This document shows, piece after piece, positions 40,476-49,454 of a DNA stretch of 64,000 bases (the stretch's first letter is position 1; each line of letters starts with the position of its first letter). Source of the DNA: Thermodesulfovibrio aggregans (GTDB lineage Bacteria > Nitrospirota > Thermodesulfovibrionia > Thermodesulfovibrionales > Thermodesulfovibrionaceae); NCBI RefSeq assembly GCF_001514535.1, contig NZ_BCNO01000001.1:1-64000 (forward strand), read 5' to 3'. The translations under genes were made by a program, and so were the position numbers. The notes below the pieces were generated by a model. The model did no database searches, was not told the origin of the DNA, and was given only the letters and a program-made list of their open reading frames with translations.

Positions 40476-41432
40476 TCAAAGTTTATTTTCTCTCAGATTA
40501 ATAATAATTTTTCTAAAAGAAAATCCGCCTTTAAATGTTTCAAATAGCCCCTTAGGAATAAAGATTACGATTAATATAATCAACATTCCAAGTATCATTC
40601 CATGAATTTCTATAAATTTGCTCCATACGAATTCTGATACAAGCTCAAGAATAAATGCACCTATCATGGGACCCAATACAGTTGTTCCACCTCCAAGCAA
40701 AATCATAGCAAACATTTTTACTGAATAGGAAGTTTCAAAAACTGTAGAAGGGTCAATATATGTTAACCAGTAAGCGTAGGCTCCACCAGCTATTCCAACC
40801 AGAGCTCCACTTATAGCCCAGGATATTGTTTTAAACAATGATGTATTTATTCCCATTACACTTGCTGCGTCTTCATCAATTCTTATTGCTCTCAAAGCAT
40901 ATCCAAATTTTGAACGAAAGATTAAAAAAGCTACTGCAATGGTAAGCAGCATTATCAAAAGAATAGCATAATAAAAAAACTTGTAAATATAGGCAGGTTC
41001 ACCTTCCATAATAGGCAAAGTAAGACCCATACCTCCGCCAGTTATTTCAGTCATGTTGTCAACAATTTCTTTTATAGCTTCCATTACTCCTATTGTAGCA
41101 ATTGCGAAATAATGCCCTTTTAGTCTTAAAAGAGGTAGTCCTAAAAGTGTAGCAATCAGAAATCCTGACAATGCACACAAAGGAAGCGTCAATAAAAAGG
41201 AGAAATTATATTTTGTCATTAATACTCCAGTTACATATGCTCCTATCCCAAAAAAGGCTATATTTCCAAAGGCTGGATATCCTGTAAATCCTATGATTAT
41301 GTTACTTCCGGTCGCAATTGCTGCAAACATAAATGTTTGAGTAAGAACTCTGAGCCAGTATCCTGACACTAAAAATGGGAGTATTACTAATATAGCAATA
41401 AATATAAAAAATAAAATTACACTTTTTTTCAT
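40476..41432 (-). CDS. livM: Branched-chain amino acid ABC transporter permease
   Basis: About 318 residues with eight to nine helices. The LivM signature is clear in NIIIGFTGYPAFGNIAFFGIGAYVTG and in the coupling segment RSKFGYALRAIRIDEDAASVMGIN. The frame extends upstream to a TTG at 41453, which would overlap livH by 20 bp. I prefer ATG 41432, which starts 1 base after the livH stop, with GGAGG upstream. It forms the membrane channel with LivH. Confidence 0.9.
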   Translation of the reverse strand: MKKSVILFFIFIAILVILPFLVSGYWLRVLTQTFMFAAIATGSNIIIGFTGYPAFGNIAFFGIGAYVTGVLMTKYNFSFLLTLPLCALSGFLIATLLGLPLLRLKGHYFAIATIGVMEAIKEIVDNMTEITGGGMGLTLPIMEGEPAYIYKFFYYAILLIMLLTIAVAFLIFRSKFGYALRAIRIDEDAASVMGINTSLFKTISWAISGALVGIAGGAYAYWLTYIDPSTVFETSYSVKMFAMILLGGGTTVLGPMIGAFILELVSEFVWSKFIEIHGMILGMLIILIVIFIPKGLFETFKGGFSFRKIIINLRENKL

Positions 41433-41433
41433 A

Positions 41434-42312
41434 TCAATGCTTGACCTCCGCAAAGTATTTTTTCCCGAGGATTCCTGTTGGCTTTATTACTAAAACTAAA
41501 ACCATTATTGCAAGAGTAATGGCATTTTTATAACTTTCTCCGATTATGTAAGAACTCAATGTTTCAACAATACCGAGAATAATTCCACCCAGAAGAGCTC
41601 CTTCAACTCTTCCAAGTCCACCAAGAATGCTTACAATAAACGCTCTTAAGGTTAAAGAGCCTGCCATAGATGGAGAAAATGCCTGTGTTAACGAGAAAAG
41701 ACTTCCAGCAACTCCTGCCAATCCTGAAGCAATTGCGAAGGTTATTGCAAAAATTTTTGCCGGATTTATTCCTACCATCATTGCAGCATCAATATCAAGA
41801 GATGTTGCTTTAATCGCTTTTCCTGTCCATGTTTTATTAAGGAAAAGACTTAGAAGAAGTGTAATTAAGATACATATAGCAAATACAGCAAGTCTTATAT
41901 AAGGTATAACAATATCTCCGATTATTAAGCTTTCTCCAGCATAATCAGGAGTAACAGACCTGAAGTCAGCTGAGAAAAAGGTTGTCATAAAATTTACGAG
42001 AAATATCTCTATACCAAAAGTTAGGATAAGAAGCATAAAAATCTGTGCCTTAACAACTAAATTAAGTAAATATCTTTGCAAAATATATCCGAAAATAAAA
42101 AGGGGTATAAAACTAAATGGAAGGCTTAAAAAAGGGTCAACTCCGTAATACTGAAACAAAAATAAAGTAATATACGCTCCTAAAAGAGCTATTGCTCCAT
42201 GAGCAAGATTAATTATGTTTGTTACTCCCCAAACAAGCGAAAAACCAACTCCAATAAGAGCATAAAATCCTCCAAGAAGAATACCATTTAGAAGAACTTG
42301 TAATATTATCAT
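41434..42312 (-). CDS. livH: Branched-chain amino acid ABC transporter permease
   Basis: A 292-residue permease with about eight helices and the LivH patterns GVGFSLVWGVTNIINLAHGAIALLGAY and GKAIKATSLDIDAAMMVGINPAK, the site that contacts the ATPases. It is followed by livM after 1 base. An intrinsic terminator separates it from the upstream livK, so livH to livF are likely made at lower levels by read-through from the livK promoter. Confidence 0.93.
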   Translation of the reverse strand: MIILQVLLNGILLGGFYALIGVGFSLVWGVTNIINLAHGAIALLGAYITLFLFQYYGVDPFLSLPFSFIPLFIFGYILQRYLLNLVVKAQIFMLLILTFGIEIFLVNFMTTFFSADFRSVTPDYAGESLIIGDIVIPYIRLAVFAICILITLLLSLFLNKTWTGKAIKATSLDIDAAMMVGINPAKIFAITFAIASGLAGVAGSLFSLTQAFSPSMAGSLTLRAFIVSILGGLGRVEGALLGGIILGIVETLSSYIIGESYKNAITLAIMVLVLVIKPTGILGKKYFAEVKH

Positions 42313-42337
42313 ATCCTCCCTCGTATTAATTTAATAA

Positions 42338-42363
42338 AAAGCCCGGAATAAACTCCGGGCTTT
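42338..42363 (-). terminator. Intrinsic terminator between livK and livH
   Basis: A 10-bp stem (AAAGCCCGGA at 42338-42347 with TCCGGGCTTT at 42354-42363), loop of 6, followed on the minus strand by TTATT. It comes directly after livK and about 25 bp before the livH start, so it should reduce read-through and keep binding protein in excess. Confidence 0.88.
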
Positions 42364-42368
42364 CAAAA

Positions 42369-43571
42369 TTATCTCCATGCAGGTTTTGGATATACAGGTT
42401 TTGCTTCAGCAGCATTTTCAGGATATACTGTTTTCTGTTGTCCTCTCTGTATCTGTATAACAGGCATTCCTTTATCAACAACTTTTCCTGTTGCGTCAAA
42501 TCTGATTTTTCCAAAAAGCGTTTCTTCATTAAAGCTTGCAAGTGCCTGTCTTATTTTGTTTATATCCGTAAAAGTGCCTGCTTTTTCAATAGCTCTCTGG
42601 AATATAACCGCTGCTGCAGCTCCTCCCGCAGCGTGATAGTTAGGTTCTACGCCAAATTTTGCCTTAAATGCTTTTACGAAGTTTTCATTTGAGCCAAAAA
42701 CAGGATCTTTATATTTTAAAGTTGGTGTCCACTGTGCTGAACCAAAAATATACTCAGCGTCTCCTTTCAAGGCTGTGACAAAATCCGGTAAAGTTGGACC
42801 AACTGAAAAGGCAATGGCTTTAGGATTTAATTTATAGTCTTTGCTCTGTTTAACTATTACAACAGTATCTTGAAAATGTCCACATCCAATGAGAATATCA
42901 GGATTTTTTGCTTTAATTTCTACAATAACTGTGGAGAGGTCCTGTGTGCCTTTTGGATAATCCTTGTAATAAACTACTTTATATCCGTATTTTTGTGCAG
43001 ATGCCCGTGCCCCTTGAGCAACCTGAGTTGAAAAAAGATCGTTTGAGTAAACGATAGCAACGGTGTTTGGCTTTGGAGTTTTATTTCTTAACATTTTTAA
43101 AGTATCATCCATATACTCAGTTGCTACAGTATAAATTCCAAAAAGATTTTTGAAACCTCTCGTATAGAGTTTATCTGCACCAGCACCACCCTGAACCATT
43201 AAGGCTCCGTATTTCTCAGTAATTGCAGAGGTTGAAAATACGGATTCACTTCCATAAGGACCCAGAATAAGTTTGATGCCGTCTTCAGTGATAAGTTTTT
43301 CTACAAGCTTTGCTGCCCTGTTTGGATCGCTTTCATCATCGTAATATTTAATTTCAACTTTGTAGTATCTGTTGCCGATTTTGATTCCACCTTTTTTGTT
43401 TACAGTTTCTTTCCATAGTTCATAACCGTTTTTTACAAGGTTTCCTTCCTTGGCAAGTTTACCAGTAAGTGAAATCGCAGCTCCAAATTTTATTACATCT
43501 GCTGCAAAAGAGACTGATATGAGAAAAAAACTCAATAGAAAAACTCCCATCATAAAACTTAATCGTTTCAT
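42369..43571 (-). CDS. livK: Branched-chain amino acid ABC transporter substrate-binding protein
   Basis: A 400-residue periplasmic protein of the Leu/Ile/Val-binding (Peripla_BP_6) family. Residues 1-23 are a cleavable signal peptide (ends SVSFA-AD). Ligand-fold landmarks are IKFGAAISLTGKLAKEGN, ILGPYGSESVFSTSAITEKY and VAIVYSNDLFSTQVAQGA. There is no lipobox Cys, so the mature protein should be soluble in the periplasm. The actual ligand (amino acid, amide or short acid) cannot be told. It is preceded by a good promoter and GGAGG. Confidence 0.92.
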   Translation of the reverse strand: MKRLSFMMGVFLLSFFLISVSFAADVIKFGAAISLTGKLAKEGNLVKNGYELWKETVNKKGGIKIGNRYYKVEIKYYDDESDPNRAAKLVEKLITEDGIKLILGPYGSESVFSTSAITEKYGALMVQGGAGADKLYTRGFKNLFGIYTVATEYMDDTLKMLRNKTPKPNTVAIVYSNDLFSTQVAQGARASAQKYGYKVVYYKDYPKGTQDLSTVIVEIKAKNPDILIGCGHFQDTVVIVKQSKDYKLNPKAIAFSVGPTLPDFVTALKGDAEYIFGSAQWTPTLKYKDPVFGSNENFVKAFKAKFGVEPNYHAAGGAAAAVIFQRAIEKAGTFTDINKIRQALASFNEETLFGKIRFDATGKVVDKGMPVIQIQRGQQKTVYPENAAEAKPVYPKPAWR

Positions 43572-43598
43572 CTTGCCCCTCCTTAAAAGTTTTTAATG

Positions 43599-43627
43599 AT
43601 AATATTAAAAATGTTTAAAAAAGTCAA
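43599..43627 (-). promoter_or_regulatory. Sigma-70 type promoter of livK
   Basis: On the minus strand TTGACT (43622-43627), 17-bp spacer, TATTAT (43599-43604), about 28 bp ahead of the livK start codon. Confidence 0.65.
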
Positions 43628-43630
43628 CAC

Positions 43631-45034
43631 CTATCTTGCCAGTTGCCGTTTTTTAGCTTTTTCTGCAACTGCATGGGATACTGCCTGAGCAACTTTTTTG
43701 TTAAATATGCTTGGAATTATGTAGTCTTCGTTTAATTCATCGTCTTTTATTATGTTTGCTATTGCATTGGCTGCTGCAAAGAAGATTTCTTTGTCAACTC
43801 CCCTTGCACGCACCTCAAGTAATCCTTTAAATAATCCAGGAAATGCAAGTACATTGTTTATCTGGTTAGGATAATCAGACCTTCCTGTTGCCATTATTCT
43901 TACAAGAGGCATGGCAAGTTCTGGTGCAATTTCAGGGTCTGGATTGGCAAGGGCAAATACTACTCTGTCTTTTGCCATTTTTTCTATGTCTTCAGGTTTT
44001 AAAATATTCGGTGCAGAAAGCCCTATAAATACATCCGCTCCTTGCAATGCATCTGAGAGATTTCCTTTGATTTTTTCTGGATTTGTTCTTTTAGCAAGCT
44101 CCTCTTTATGTGGATCCATGTCCTCTGTTCTTCCCTCATATAGAGTGCCTGCTCTGTCACATACAATTATGTTTTTTATTCCATAGTCAAGAAGCATATA
44201 GGCTGTGGCAGTTCCTGCAGCACCTGCTCCAGCTATAACAACTTTAAAATCTCTAATATCCCTTTTAAAGATTCTTCCCACATTTATCAATGCAGCTAAA
44301 ACAACAATTGCAGTTCCATGCTGGTCATCATGAATAACAGGAATATCAAGCTCCTGCCTGAGTCTTCTTTCAACTTCAAAACAGCGGGGTGCTGCAATGT
44401 CTTCAAGATTTATTCCACCAAAAGGCGTTGATATTTTTTTTATTATATCTACAAGCTCATCCACCTCGGTTGTCCTTATGGCTATTGGAAAAGCATCTAC
44501 ACCTCCAAATTCCTTAAAAAGCATACATTTACCTTCCATCACAGGCATTGCAGCATCTGGTCCAATGTTGCCAAGTCCAAGCACTGCTGTCCCATCAGTG
44601 ATAACTGCAACAGTATTCCCTTTAATTGTGTAGCGATACACATGGTCTGGATTTTTATGAATATCCTTGCAAACTCTTGCAACTCCGGGAGTATAAACGC
44701 GGGATAGGTCTTCTCTGCCTTTGACAATAATTTTATTATATATTCCGATTTTGCCGCCTTCGTGCACAAGAAATGTTTTATCCATTACCCTGAGGATTTT
44801 GACGCCTTCAATGTGTTTAAGTGCTTTTATGATTTTCTTTTCATGCTCTTCATCTCTTGCATTTACTGTTATGTCTCTAATGATTTTCCCTTTTTCAACT
44901 TTTACAATATCAATTGAACCGAGGTCCCCTCCTGCACCACTTATGGCTGAGGCAATTTTTGCAAACATTCCGATACGATTTTCAATCTCAACACGGACCG
45001 TTATACTATAACTTGGACTTGGTACATATCCCAT
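43631..45034 (-). CDS. NAD(P)-dependent malic enzyme with N-terminal ACT domain
   Basis: A 467-residue enzyme that decarboxylates malate to pyruvate. Residues about 8-82 form an ACT domain (ITVRVEIENRIGMFAKIASAI), a likely allosteric amino-acid or metabolite site. The malic domain follows with DLSRVYTPGVARVCKDI, TDGTAVLGLGNIG, the metal-binding EDIAAPRCFEVE and HDDQHGTAIVV. The NAD-binding fold has VIAGAGAAGTATAYMLLDYG. It connects the C4 acids handled by the divergent sdh operon with pyruvate. Confidence 0.93.
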   Translation of the reverse strand: MGYVPSPSYSITVRVEIENRIGMFAKIASAISGAGGDLGSIDIVKVEKGKIIRDITVNARDEEHEKKIIKALKHIEGVKILRVMDKTFLVHEGGKIGIYNKIIVKGREDLSRVYTPGVARVCKDIHKNPDHVYRYTIKGNTVAVITDGTAVLGLGNIGPDAAMPVMEGKCMLFKEFGGVDAFPIAIRTTEVDELVDIIKKISTPFGGINLEDIAAPRCFEVERRLRQELDIPVIHDDQHGTAIVVLAALINVGRIFKRDIRDFKVVIAGAGAAGTATAYMLLDYGIKNIIVCDRAGTLYEGRTEDMDPHKEELAKRTNPEKIKGNLSDALQGADVFIGLSAPNILKPEDIEKMAKDRVVFALANPDPEIAPELAMPLVRIMATGRSDYPNQINNVLAFPGLFKGLLEVRARGVDKEIFFAAANAIANIIKDDELNEDYIIPSIFNKKVAQAVSHAVAEKAKKRQLAR

Positions 45035-45067
45035 TTTTATCCTCCTATGCTTGACATTGTGCTATAA

Positions 45068-45096
45068 ATTATACAAAATAAAATAATTTTTGAAAA
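45068..45096 (-). promoter_or_regulatory. Possible promoter of the malic enzyme gene
   Basis: On the minus strand TTTTCA (45091-45096), 17 bp, TATAAT (45068-45073), about 34 bp before the start codon. The -35 lies next to the ribosome binding site of the divergent sdhA. For sdhA itself I find no convincing -10/-35 pair in the 77-bp gap. Confidence 0.4.
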
Positions 45097-45111
45097 CAGG
45101 GAGGAGTATAA

Positions 45112-46845
45112 GTGGAGATTAACAAACACTATTTTGACACAGTTATTATTGGTTCAGGATTGGCAGGTTGTCGTGCTGCAATTGAATGTATTAACCATGG
45201 AACAGTGGGAGTGCTTAGTAAGCTTTATCCAACCCGTTCCCATTCAACAGCAGCACAGGGAGGCATTGGTGCTGCTTTAGGAAACGAAGAGGAAGACAGT
45301 CCTGAATGGCATACTTATGACACTGTAAAGGGAAGTGATTTTCTTGGAGATCAGGATGCAATTGAAATTATGTGCTATGACGCTATACCAACAATCATTG
45401 AGCTTGAGCATATGGGTGTGCCTTTTTCTCGTACCAAAGAAGGAAAAATTGCCCAGAGAAGATTTGGTGGACATACAAGGGAGTTTGGTAAAGCACCTGT
45501 TCGCAGAGCCTGTTATTCTGCTGACAGGACAGGACATGCGGTGCTCTTTGCACTTTATGAGCAGAGTCAGCTTAAAGGTGTGAAATTTTTTCAGGAATTT
45601 CAGGTTCTTGATATTGTTGTTGAGAATAACGCTGTTCAGGGGATTATTGCAGTAAATATAAAGGATGGTTCGATTCATGTATTTGAATCAAAGGCAGTTA
45701 TAATAGCAAGTGGTGGTTATGGAAAAATTTTTAAAGTCACATCAAATGCCTATGCAAGCACCGGTGAATGTCTAAGCATGCTTTTCAGACAGGGACTACC
45801 CCTTGAAGATATGGAGTTCTTTCAGTTCCATCCAACAGGACTTTATGGACTTGGAATACTGATTACTGAAGGTGCAAGGGGAGAAGGCGGAATACTGATT
45901 AATGGAAAAGGTGAGAGATTTATGGAAAGATATGCCCCAACCATAAAAGACCTTGCTCCCAGGGATATGGTATCCAGAGCAATTCTCACTGAGATAAGAG
46001 AAGGAAGAGGAATTGATGGAAAAGACTATGTTTATCTTGACCTTAGACATATAGACAGAAAAATTCTTGAAGAAAGACTTCCAGAGATAACCACCTTCTG
46101 CAAAATCTACATGGGCATAGATCCATCGGAAGCTCCAATTCCTGTTGTTCCAACTGCTCATTATGCAATGGGTGGAATTCCAACAGACATAGATGGAAGA
46201 GTACTTAGAGATATTGATGGCTCAGTTGTTTACGGACTTTATGCAGCTGGTGAGTGTGCCTGTGTTTCTGTTCATGGTGCAAACAGGCTTGGATGCAATT
46301 CTCTGCTTGATACAGTAGTATTTGGTAGAAGGGCTGGTAAAGCTGCTTCAAGCACTCTTAAAACTGCGCAAAAGGGTAAGGTTAAAAAGGAAAGAATATC
46401 TCTCATAGCAGATTGTATAAAGATGATAAGAAATAGCAAAGGTAGAGAAACAGTGGCTTCAGTGAGAAAAGATTTACAGGCAGCTATGATGGATAAATGT
46501 TCAGTATTCAGAACTGAGGAAGGTTTAAAGGAAGTTCTTGAAGAAATAAAGAACTTAAAAGAGCGCTATAAAGAGATATCCATAACTGATAAATCAACAA
46601 CATTTAATACAGAACTTCTTGAAGCTATAGAACTTGGGCATATGCTTACTCTTTCAGAAGTAATAGTTTCCAGTGCATTACAGAGAACAGAAAGCAGGGG
46701 TGCTCACTACAGGGAAGACTATCCAAAAAGAGATGATGAAAACTGGCTCAAGCATACTTTTGCCTTTCAAACAGACAAAGGTATCACTTTCAAATTTAAA
46801 CCTGTTAAAATAACAAGATTTAAACCGGAGGAGAGGAAATACTGA
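45112..46845 (+). CDS. sdhA: Succinate dehydrogenase/fumarate reductase flavoprotein subunit
   Basis: The 577-residue catalytic subunit with covalently bound FAD. FAD-binding [16 protein letters not shown] (14-29) and the FAD-linking His in [15 protein letters not shown] are followed by the substrate-binding QFHPTGLYG. The active-site region [15 protein letters not shown] and the catalytic Arg in [22 protein letters not shown] complete the set. It interconverts succinate and fumarate. Sequence alone does not fix the direction; in an anaerobe fumarate reduction is possible. The start is GTG 45112 after GGGAGGAG. It is adjacent to sdhB, whose start overlaps the stop. Confidence 0.94.
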   Translation: MEINKHYFDTVIIGSGLAGCRAAIECINHGTVGVLSKLYPTRSHSTAAQGGIGAALGNEEEDSPEWHTYDTVKGSDFLGDQDAIEIMCYDAIPTIIELEHMGVPFSRTKEGKIAQRRFGGHTREFGKAPVRRACYSADRTGHAVLFALYEQSQLKGVKFFQEFQVLDIVVENNAVQGIIAVNIKDGSIHVFESKAVIIASGGYGKIFKVTSNAYASTGECLSMLFRQGLPLEDMEFFQFHPTGLYGLGILITEGARGEGGILINGKGERFMERYAPTIKDLAPRDMVSRAILTEIREGRGIDGKDYVYLDLRHIDRKILEERLPEITTFCKIYMGIDPSEAPIPVVPTAHYAMGGIPTDIDGRVLRDIDGSVVYGLYAAGECACVSVHGANRLGCNSLLDTVVFGRRAGKAASSTLKTAQKGKVKKERISLIADCIKMIRNSKGRETVASVRKDLQAAMMDKCSVFRTEEGLKEVLEEIKNLKERYKEISITDKSTTFNTELLEAIELGHMLTLSEVIVSSALQRTESRGAHYREDYPKRDDENWLKHTFAFQTDKGITFKFKPVKITRFKPEERKY

Positions 46846-47564
46846 TGGAGAAATATTACACTTTTAGAATCAAAAGATATTTACCCGATGAAAATCCACC
46901 TACAAGATGGGACGAGTTTAGAATTAAGCTTAATAGCATGGAAAGGGTTTTAGACGGACTTATTAAAATTAAAGAGACAAGAGATGGAACTCTCACATTC
47001 AGAAAATCATGTGCTCATGGAGTATGTGGTTCCTGTGCAATGAAAATTAACGGCAAAAACAGGCTCGCCTGTCAAACTCTTGTAAAAGATTTACCTGAAA
47101 TTATAGAGATTGAGCCTTTGCCTTCTTTGCCTGTTATAAAAGACCTTGTTGTTGATATGTCCCTATTCTTTGAGAAAAATGATAAGGTTCTACCATATTT
47201 AATAAATGATGAGCCTCCACCTGAAAGAGAAAGAATTCAGTCTCCTGAAGACCAGCATAAAATTCTTGAATCAATTACATGTATAATGTGTGGAAGTTGT
47301 ACAACATCATGCCCTGTTTTCTGGGCTGACAAAGAATATCTTGGACCATCTGCTTTGCTTAAAGCATACAGATTTCTTTTTGATACCCGTGATAGAGCTA
47401 CAGAGCAAAGGCTTGAAGCAATTACAGGTGAACATGGAGTATGGAGATGTCACTCAATTTTTAACTGTGTAGAGGTCTGTCCAAAGGAGATAGATATTAC
47501 AAAGCATATTTTAAAATTAAAGCGACTGGCTGTTAAGAAAGGCTTTACTGGAGGTGAAAGATGA
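46845..47564 (+). CDS. sdhB: Succinate dehydrogenase/fumarate reductase iron-sulfur subunit
   Basis: A 239-residue electron-transfer subunit. An N-terminal ferredoxin domain with 2Fe-2S ligands in CAHGVCGSCAM is followed by a C-terminal domain with a 4Fe-4S cluster (CIMCGSCTTSCP). A 3Fe-4S-type set follows (CHSIFNCVEVCPKEID). It passes electrons between SdhA flavin and the membrane quinone site. It overlaps sdhA by 1 bp and sdhC by 4 bp. Confidence 0.94.
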   Translation: MEKYYTFRIKRYLPDENPPTRWDEFRIKLNSMERVLDGLIKIKETRDGTLTFRKSCAHGVCGSCAMKINGKNRLACQTLVKDLPEIIEIEPLPSLPVIKDLVVDMSLFFEKNDKVLPYLINDEPPPERERIQSPEDQHKILESITCIMCGSCTTSCPVFWADKEYLGPSALLKAYRFLFDTRDRATEQRLEAITGEHGVWRCHSIFNCVEVCPKEIDITKHILKLKRLAVKKGFTGGER

Positions 47565-47905
47565 GATATCGCTGGAACACTGGCTCAATTGCCTGGCTCG
47601 TTCATAGAGTTACAGGAATCATTCTTGCACTTTACTTAATTGCCCATATTTATGTTTTAAGCCATTTAAAAGACCCTGTGTCATATGATAAATTGATGGC
47701 ATTGATGAAAAATCCCATCATTAAGATCGGCGAATTAATACTTTTCGCTATAGTTTTAAAACATGTTTTTGCAGGAATAAGAATCACACTTCTTGAGATG
47801 GGAGTATCTACGAAGTATCAAAAGCAGATGGCTTATGCTGGAGCAGCAGTTGTAGCAGTGTTATGGTTTATTGGTGCAATTTACTTTTTAAAGGAGGTGT
47901 TTTAA
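47561..47905 (+). CDS. sdhC: Succinate dehydrogenase cytochrome b subunit
   Basis: A 114-residue membrane anchor with three helices (about 12-32, 55-75, 88-108). The motif SIAWLVHRVTGIILALYLIAHIYVLSH is typical of SdhC. The His in HRVTG lies at the quinone pocket, and further His residues (HIYVLSH, KHVFAGI) are candidate haem b ligands. It overlaps sdhB by 4 bp. Confidence 0.88.
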   Translation: MRYRWNTGSIAWLVHRVTGIILALYLIAHIYVLSHLKDPVSYDKLMALMKNPIIKIGELILFAIVLKHVFAGIRITLLEMGVSTKYQKQMAYAGAAVVAVLWFIGAIYFLKEVF

Positions 47906-48222
47906 TGTGGAGCTGGCTTTTACATAGAATAACCGGTGTGATTCTTGTTGTTGGACTACTTTATCACTTTGTTCTAATGCATTTTATGGGTCATGACAAC
48001 TACTCTTATGAAGCAGTCATGCAAAGACTGAGTGATCCGTCATGGAAGATTTTTAATATTGTATTTCTAATTTCAGCTCTATATCATGGCTTTTATGGAT
48101 TGAATGGTCTTGTTTTAGAGTATATAAAGAGTGATTCATTAAAGAAGTTTTTGAAGATTATGATATTTGTTATTCCGGTAGCACTTGCTTTTTGGGGGGT
48201 TAAGATTGTATTTTTATTATAA
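47905..48222 (+). CDS. sdhD: Succinate dehydrogenase membrane anchor subunit
   Basis: A 105-residue anchor with three helices, beginning MWSWLLHRITGVILVVGLLYHFVLMH. A longer frame starts at 47863 inside sdhC, but ATG 47905 has AAGGAGG at the right distance and matches the family N-terminus. Its A overlaps the last base of the sdhC stop (TAATG). His residues in LLHRITG, LLYHFVLMH and ALYHGFYG are possible haem ligands. Confidence 0.87.
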   Translation: MWSWLLHRITGVILVVGLLYHFVLMHFMGHDNYSYEAVMQRLSDPSWKIFNIVFLISALYHGFYGLNGLVLEYIKSDSLKKFLKIMIFVIPVALAFWGVKIVFLL

Positions 48223-48242
48223 ATAATTTTGAGAGGGCTAAA

Positions 48243-49454
48243 ATGCCTACAACCTTTATATGGAAAGGCAGAACAGAAGAAGGAGTTATAATAACAGGCG
48301 AAACTGAAGCTGAGAATGAAGGAGAACTTCTTTTAGCATTAAGAAAAAAAGGTATAATTCCAAGATACGTAAGACAGAAAGAAGAAAAAAGATTTCTTAG
48401 TTTAGGAAAAGTTTCAAATAAAGATATTCTCTTTTTTACCCGTCAATTTGCAACTCTATTTGCTTCAGGTGTACCAGTTGTTCAAGCTTTTGATGCATTG
48501 ATAGGACAGATAAAGAATAAAACTTTTAAAAAAGTTCTCATTCAAATGAGAAATGATATAGAAAAAGGTTCATCTTTGGCTGATGCTATGAAAAGGCACC
48601 CACGCGTATTCAGTTCACTTTTTGTAAATATGGTAAGAGCTGGTGAAGAAGGTGGAATGCTTGATAAGGTACTTCAAAGAATGGCTGATTATTTTGAGAA
48701 AATGTTAAAACTGAGAAGAAAAATCATTGGCGCTATGATTTATCCTAGTTTAGTAATAGGTATTGCTGTTTTGGTTGTAGCAGTTATAATGATATTTGTC
48801 ATCCCAACATTTGCCAAACTGTTTTCTGAAATGGGAGTTGATCTGCCTCTTCCTACAAGAATAACAATTGGTTTGAGCAATTTTATGGCAAGTTCAGGAA
48901 TTTTTATATTTTTAGGAATTATTGGATTTTTTATATTTGTAAAATTCCTGAGAGCTTCGGCTAAAGGTAGAAAAATCACAGATAACATTCTATTAAGAAT
49001 TCCTCTTTTAGGGGTTATATTGCTTAAATCTTCTCTTTCAAGATTTTCAAGAACACTTGGAACTCTTCTTGGCAGTGGTGTCCCAATTCTTAACAGTATG
49101 GAAATTTCAGCAAGAGCTTCAGGTAATAAAGTGATAGAGGATATTGTTTTAGATATGAAAGAGGAGATAACCGGTGGTAAATCTCTTACAGAAGTTTTAA
49201 AAACAAAGCCTGAAATTTTTCCACCAATTTTTGTTCAGATGGTAGGTGTTGGAGAGTCAACAGGTAAAACTGATGAGATGCTCAATAAAGTAGCGGATTT
49301 TTATGATGAAGAAGTTGACAATGCTGTGGCAAATCTAATGAGTATGCTTGAGCCAGCATTGATAATATTTCTTGGAGTAACAATTGGATTTATAGTAGTA
49401 TCTCTTTATCTGCCTATATTTAAGCTCGGCGAGGTTGTTGGCAGAGGAGGTTAA
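48243..49454 (+). CDS. Type II secretion / type IV pilus inner-membrane platform protein
   Basis: A 403-residue GspF/PilC protein. After an N-terminal soluble part (TFIWKGRTEEGVIITGE) come two repeated T2SF domains (about 65-190 and 268-392). The first has FFTRQFATLFASGVPVVQAFDAL and the second FSRTLGTLLGSGVPILNSMEI. Three helices complete it. The protein anchors the assembly ATPase. No pilin or ATPase gene is adjacent, so it is an orphan here. The last 35 bp overlap the convergent end of bioF. Confidence 0.92.
   Translation: MPTTFIWKGRTEEGVIITGETEAENEGELLLALRKKGIIPRYVRQKEEKRFLSLGKVSNKDILFFTRQFATLFASGVPVVQAFDALIGQIKNKTFKKVLIQMRNDIEKGSSLADAMKRHPRVFSSLFVNMVRAGEEGGMLDKVLQRMADYFEKMLKLRRKIIGAMIYPSLVIGIAVLVVAVIMIFVIPTFAKLFSEMGVDLPLPTRITIGLSNFMASSGIFIFLGIIGFFIFVKFLRASAKGRKITDNILLRIPLLGVILLKSSLSRFSRTLGTLLGSGVPILNSMEISARASGNKVIEDIVLDMKEEITGGKSLTEVLKTKPEIFPPIFVQMVGVGESTGKTDEMLNKVADFYDEEVDNAVANLMSMLEPALIIFLGVTIGFIVVSLYLPIFKLGEVVGRGG

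Noticed and set aside
45051-45056. TTGACA as -35 of an sdhA promoter
   Set aside because: No acceptable -10 lies 16-18 bp downstream; the nearest AT-rich hexamers are at wrong spacing.
47863-47904. Longer sdhD start inside sdhC
   Set aside because: ATG 47905 has AAGGAGG upstream and gives the family N-terminus; the extension is the out-of-frame end of sdhC.
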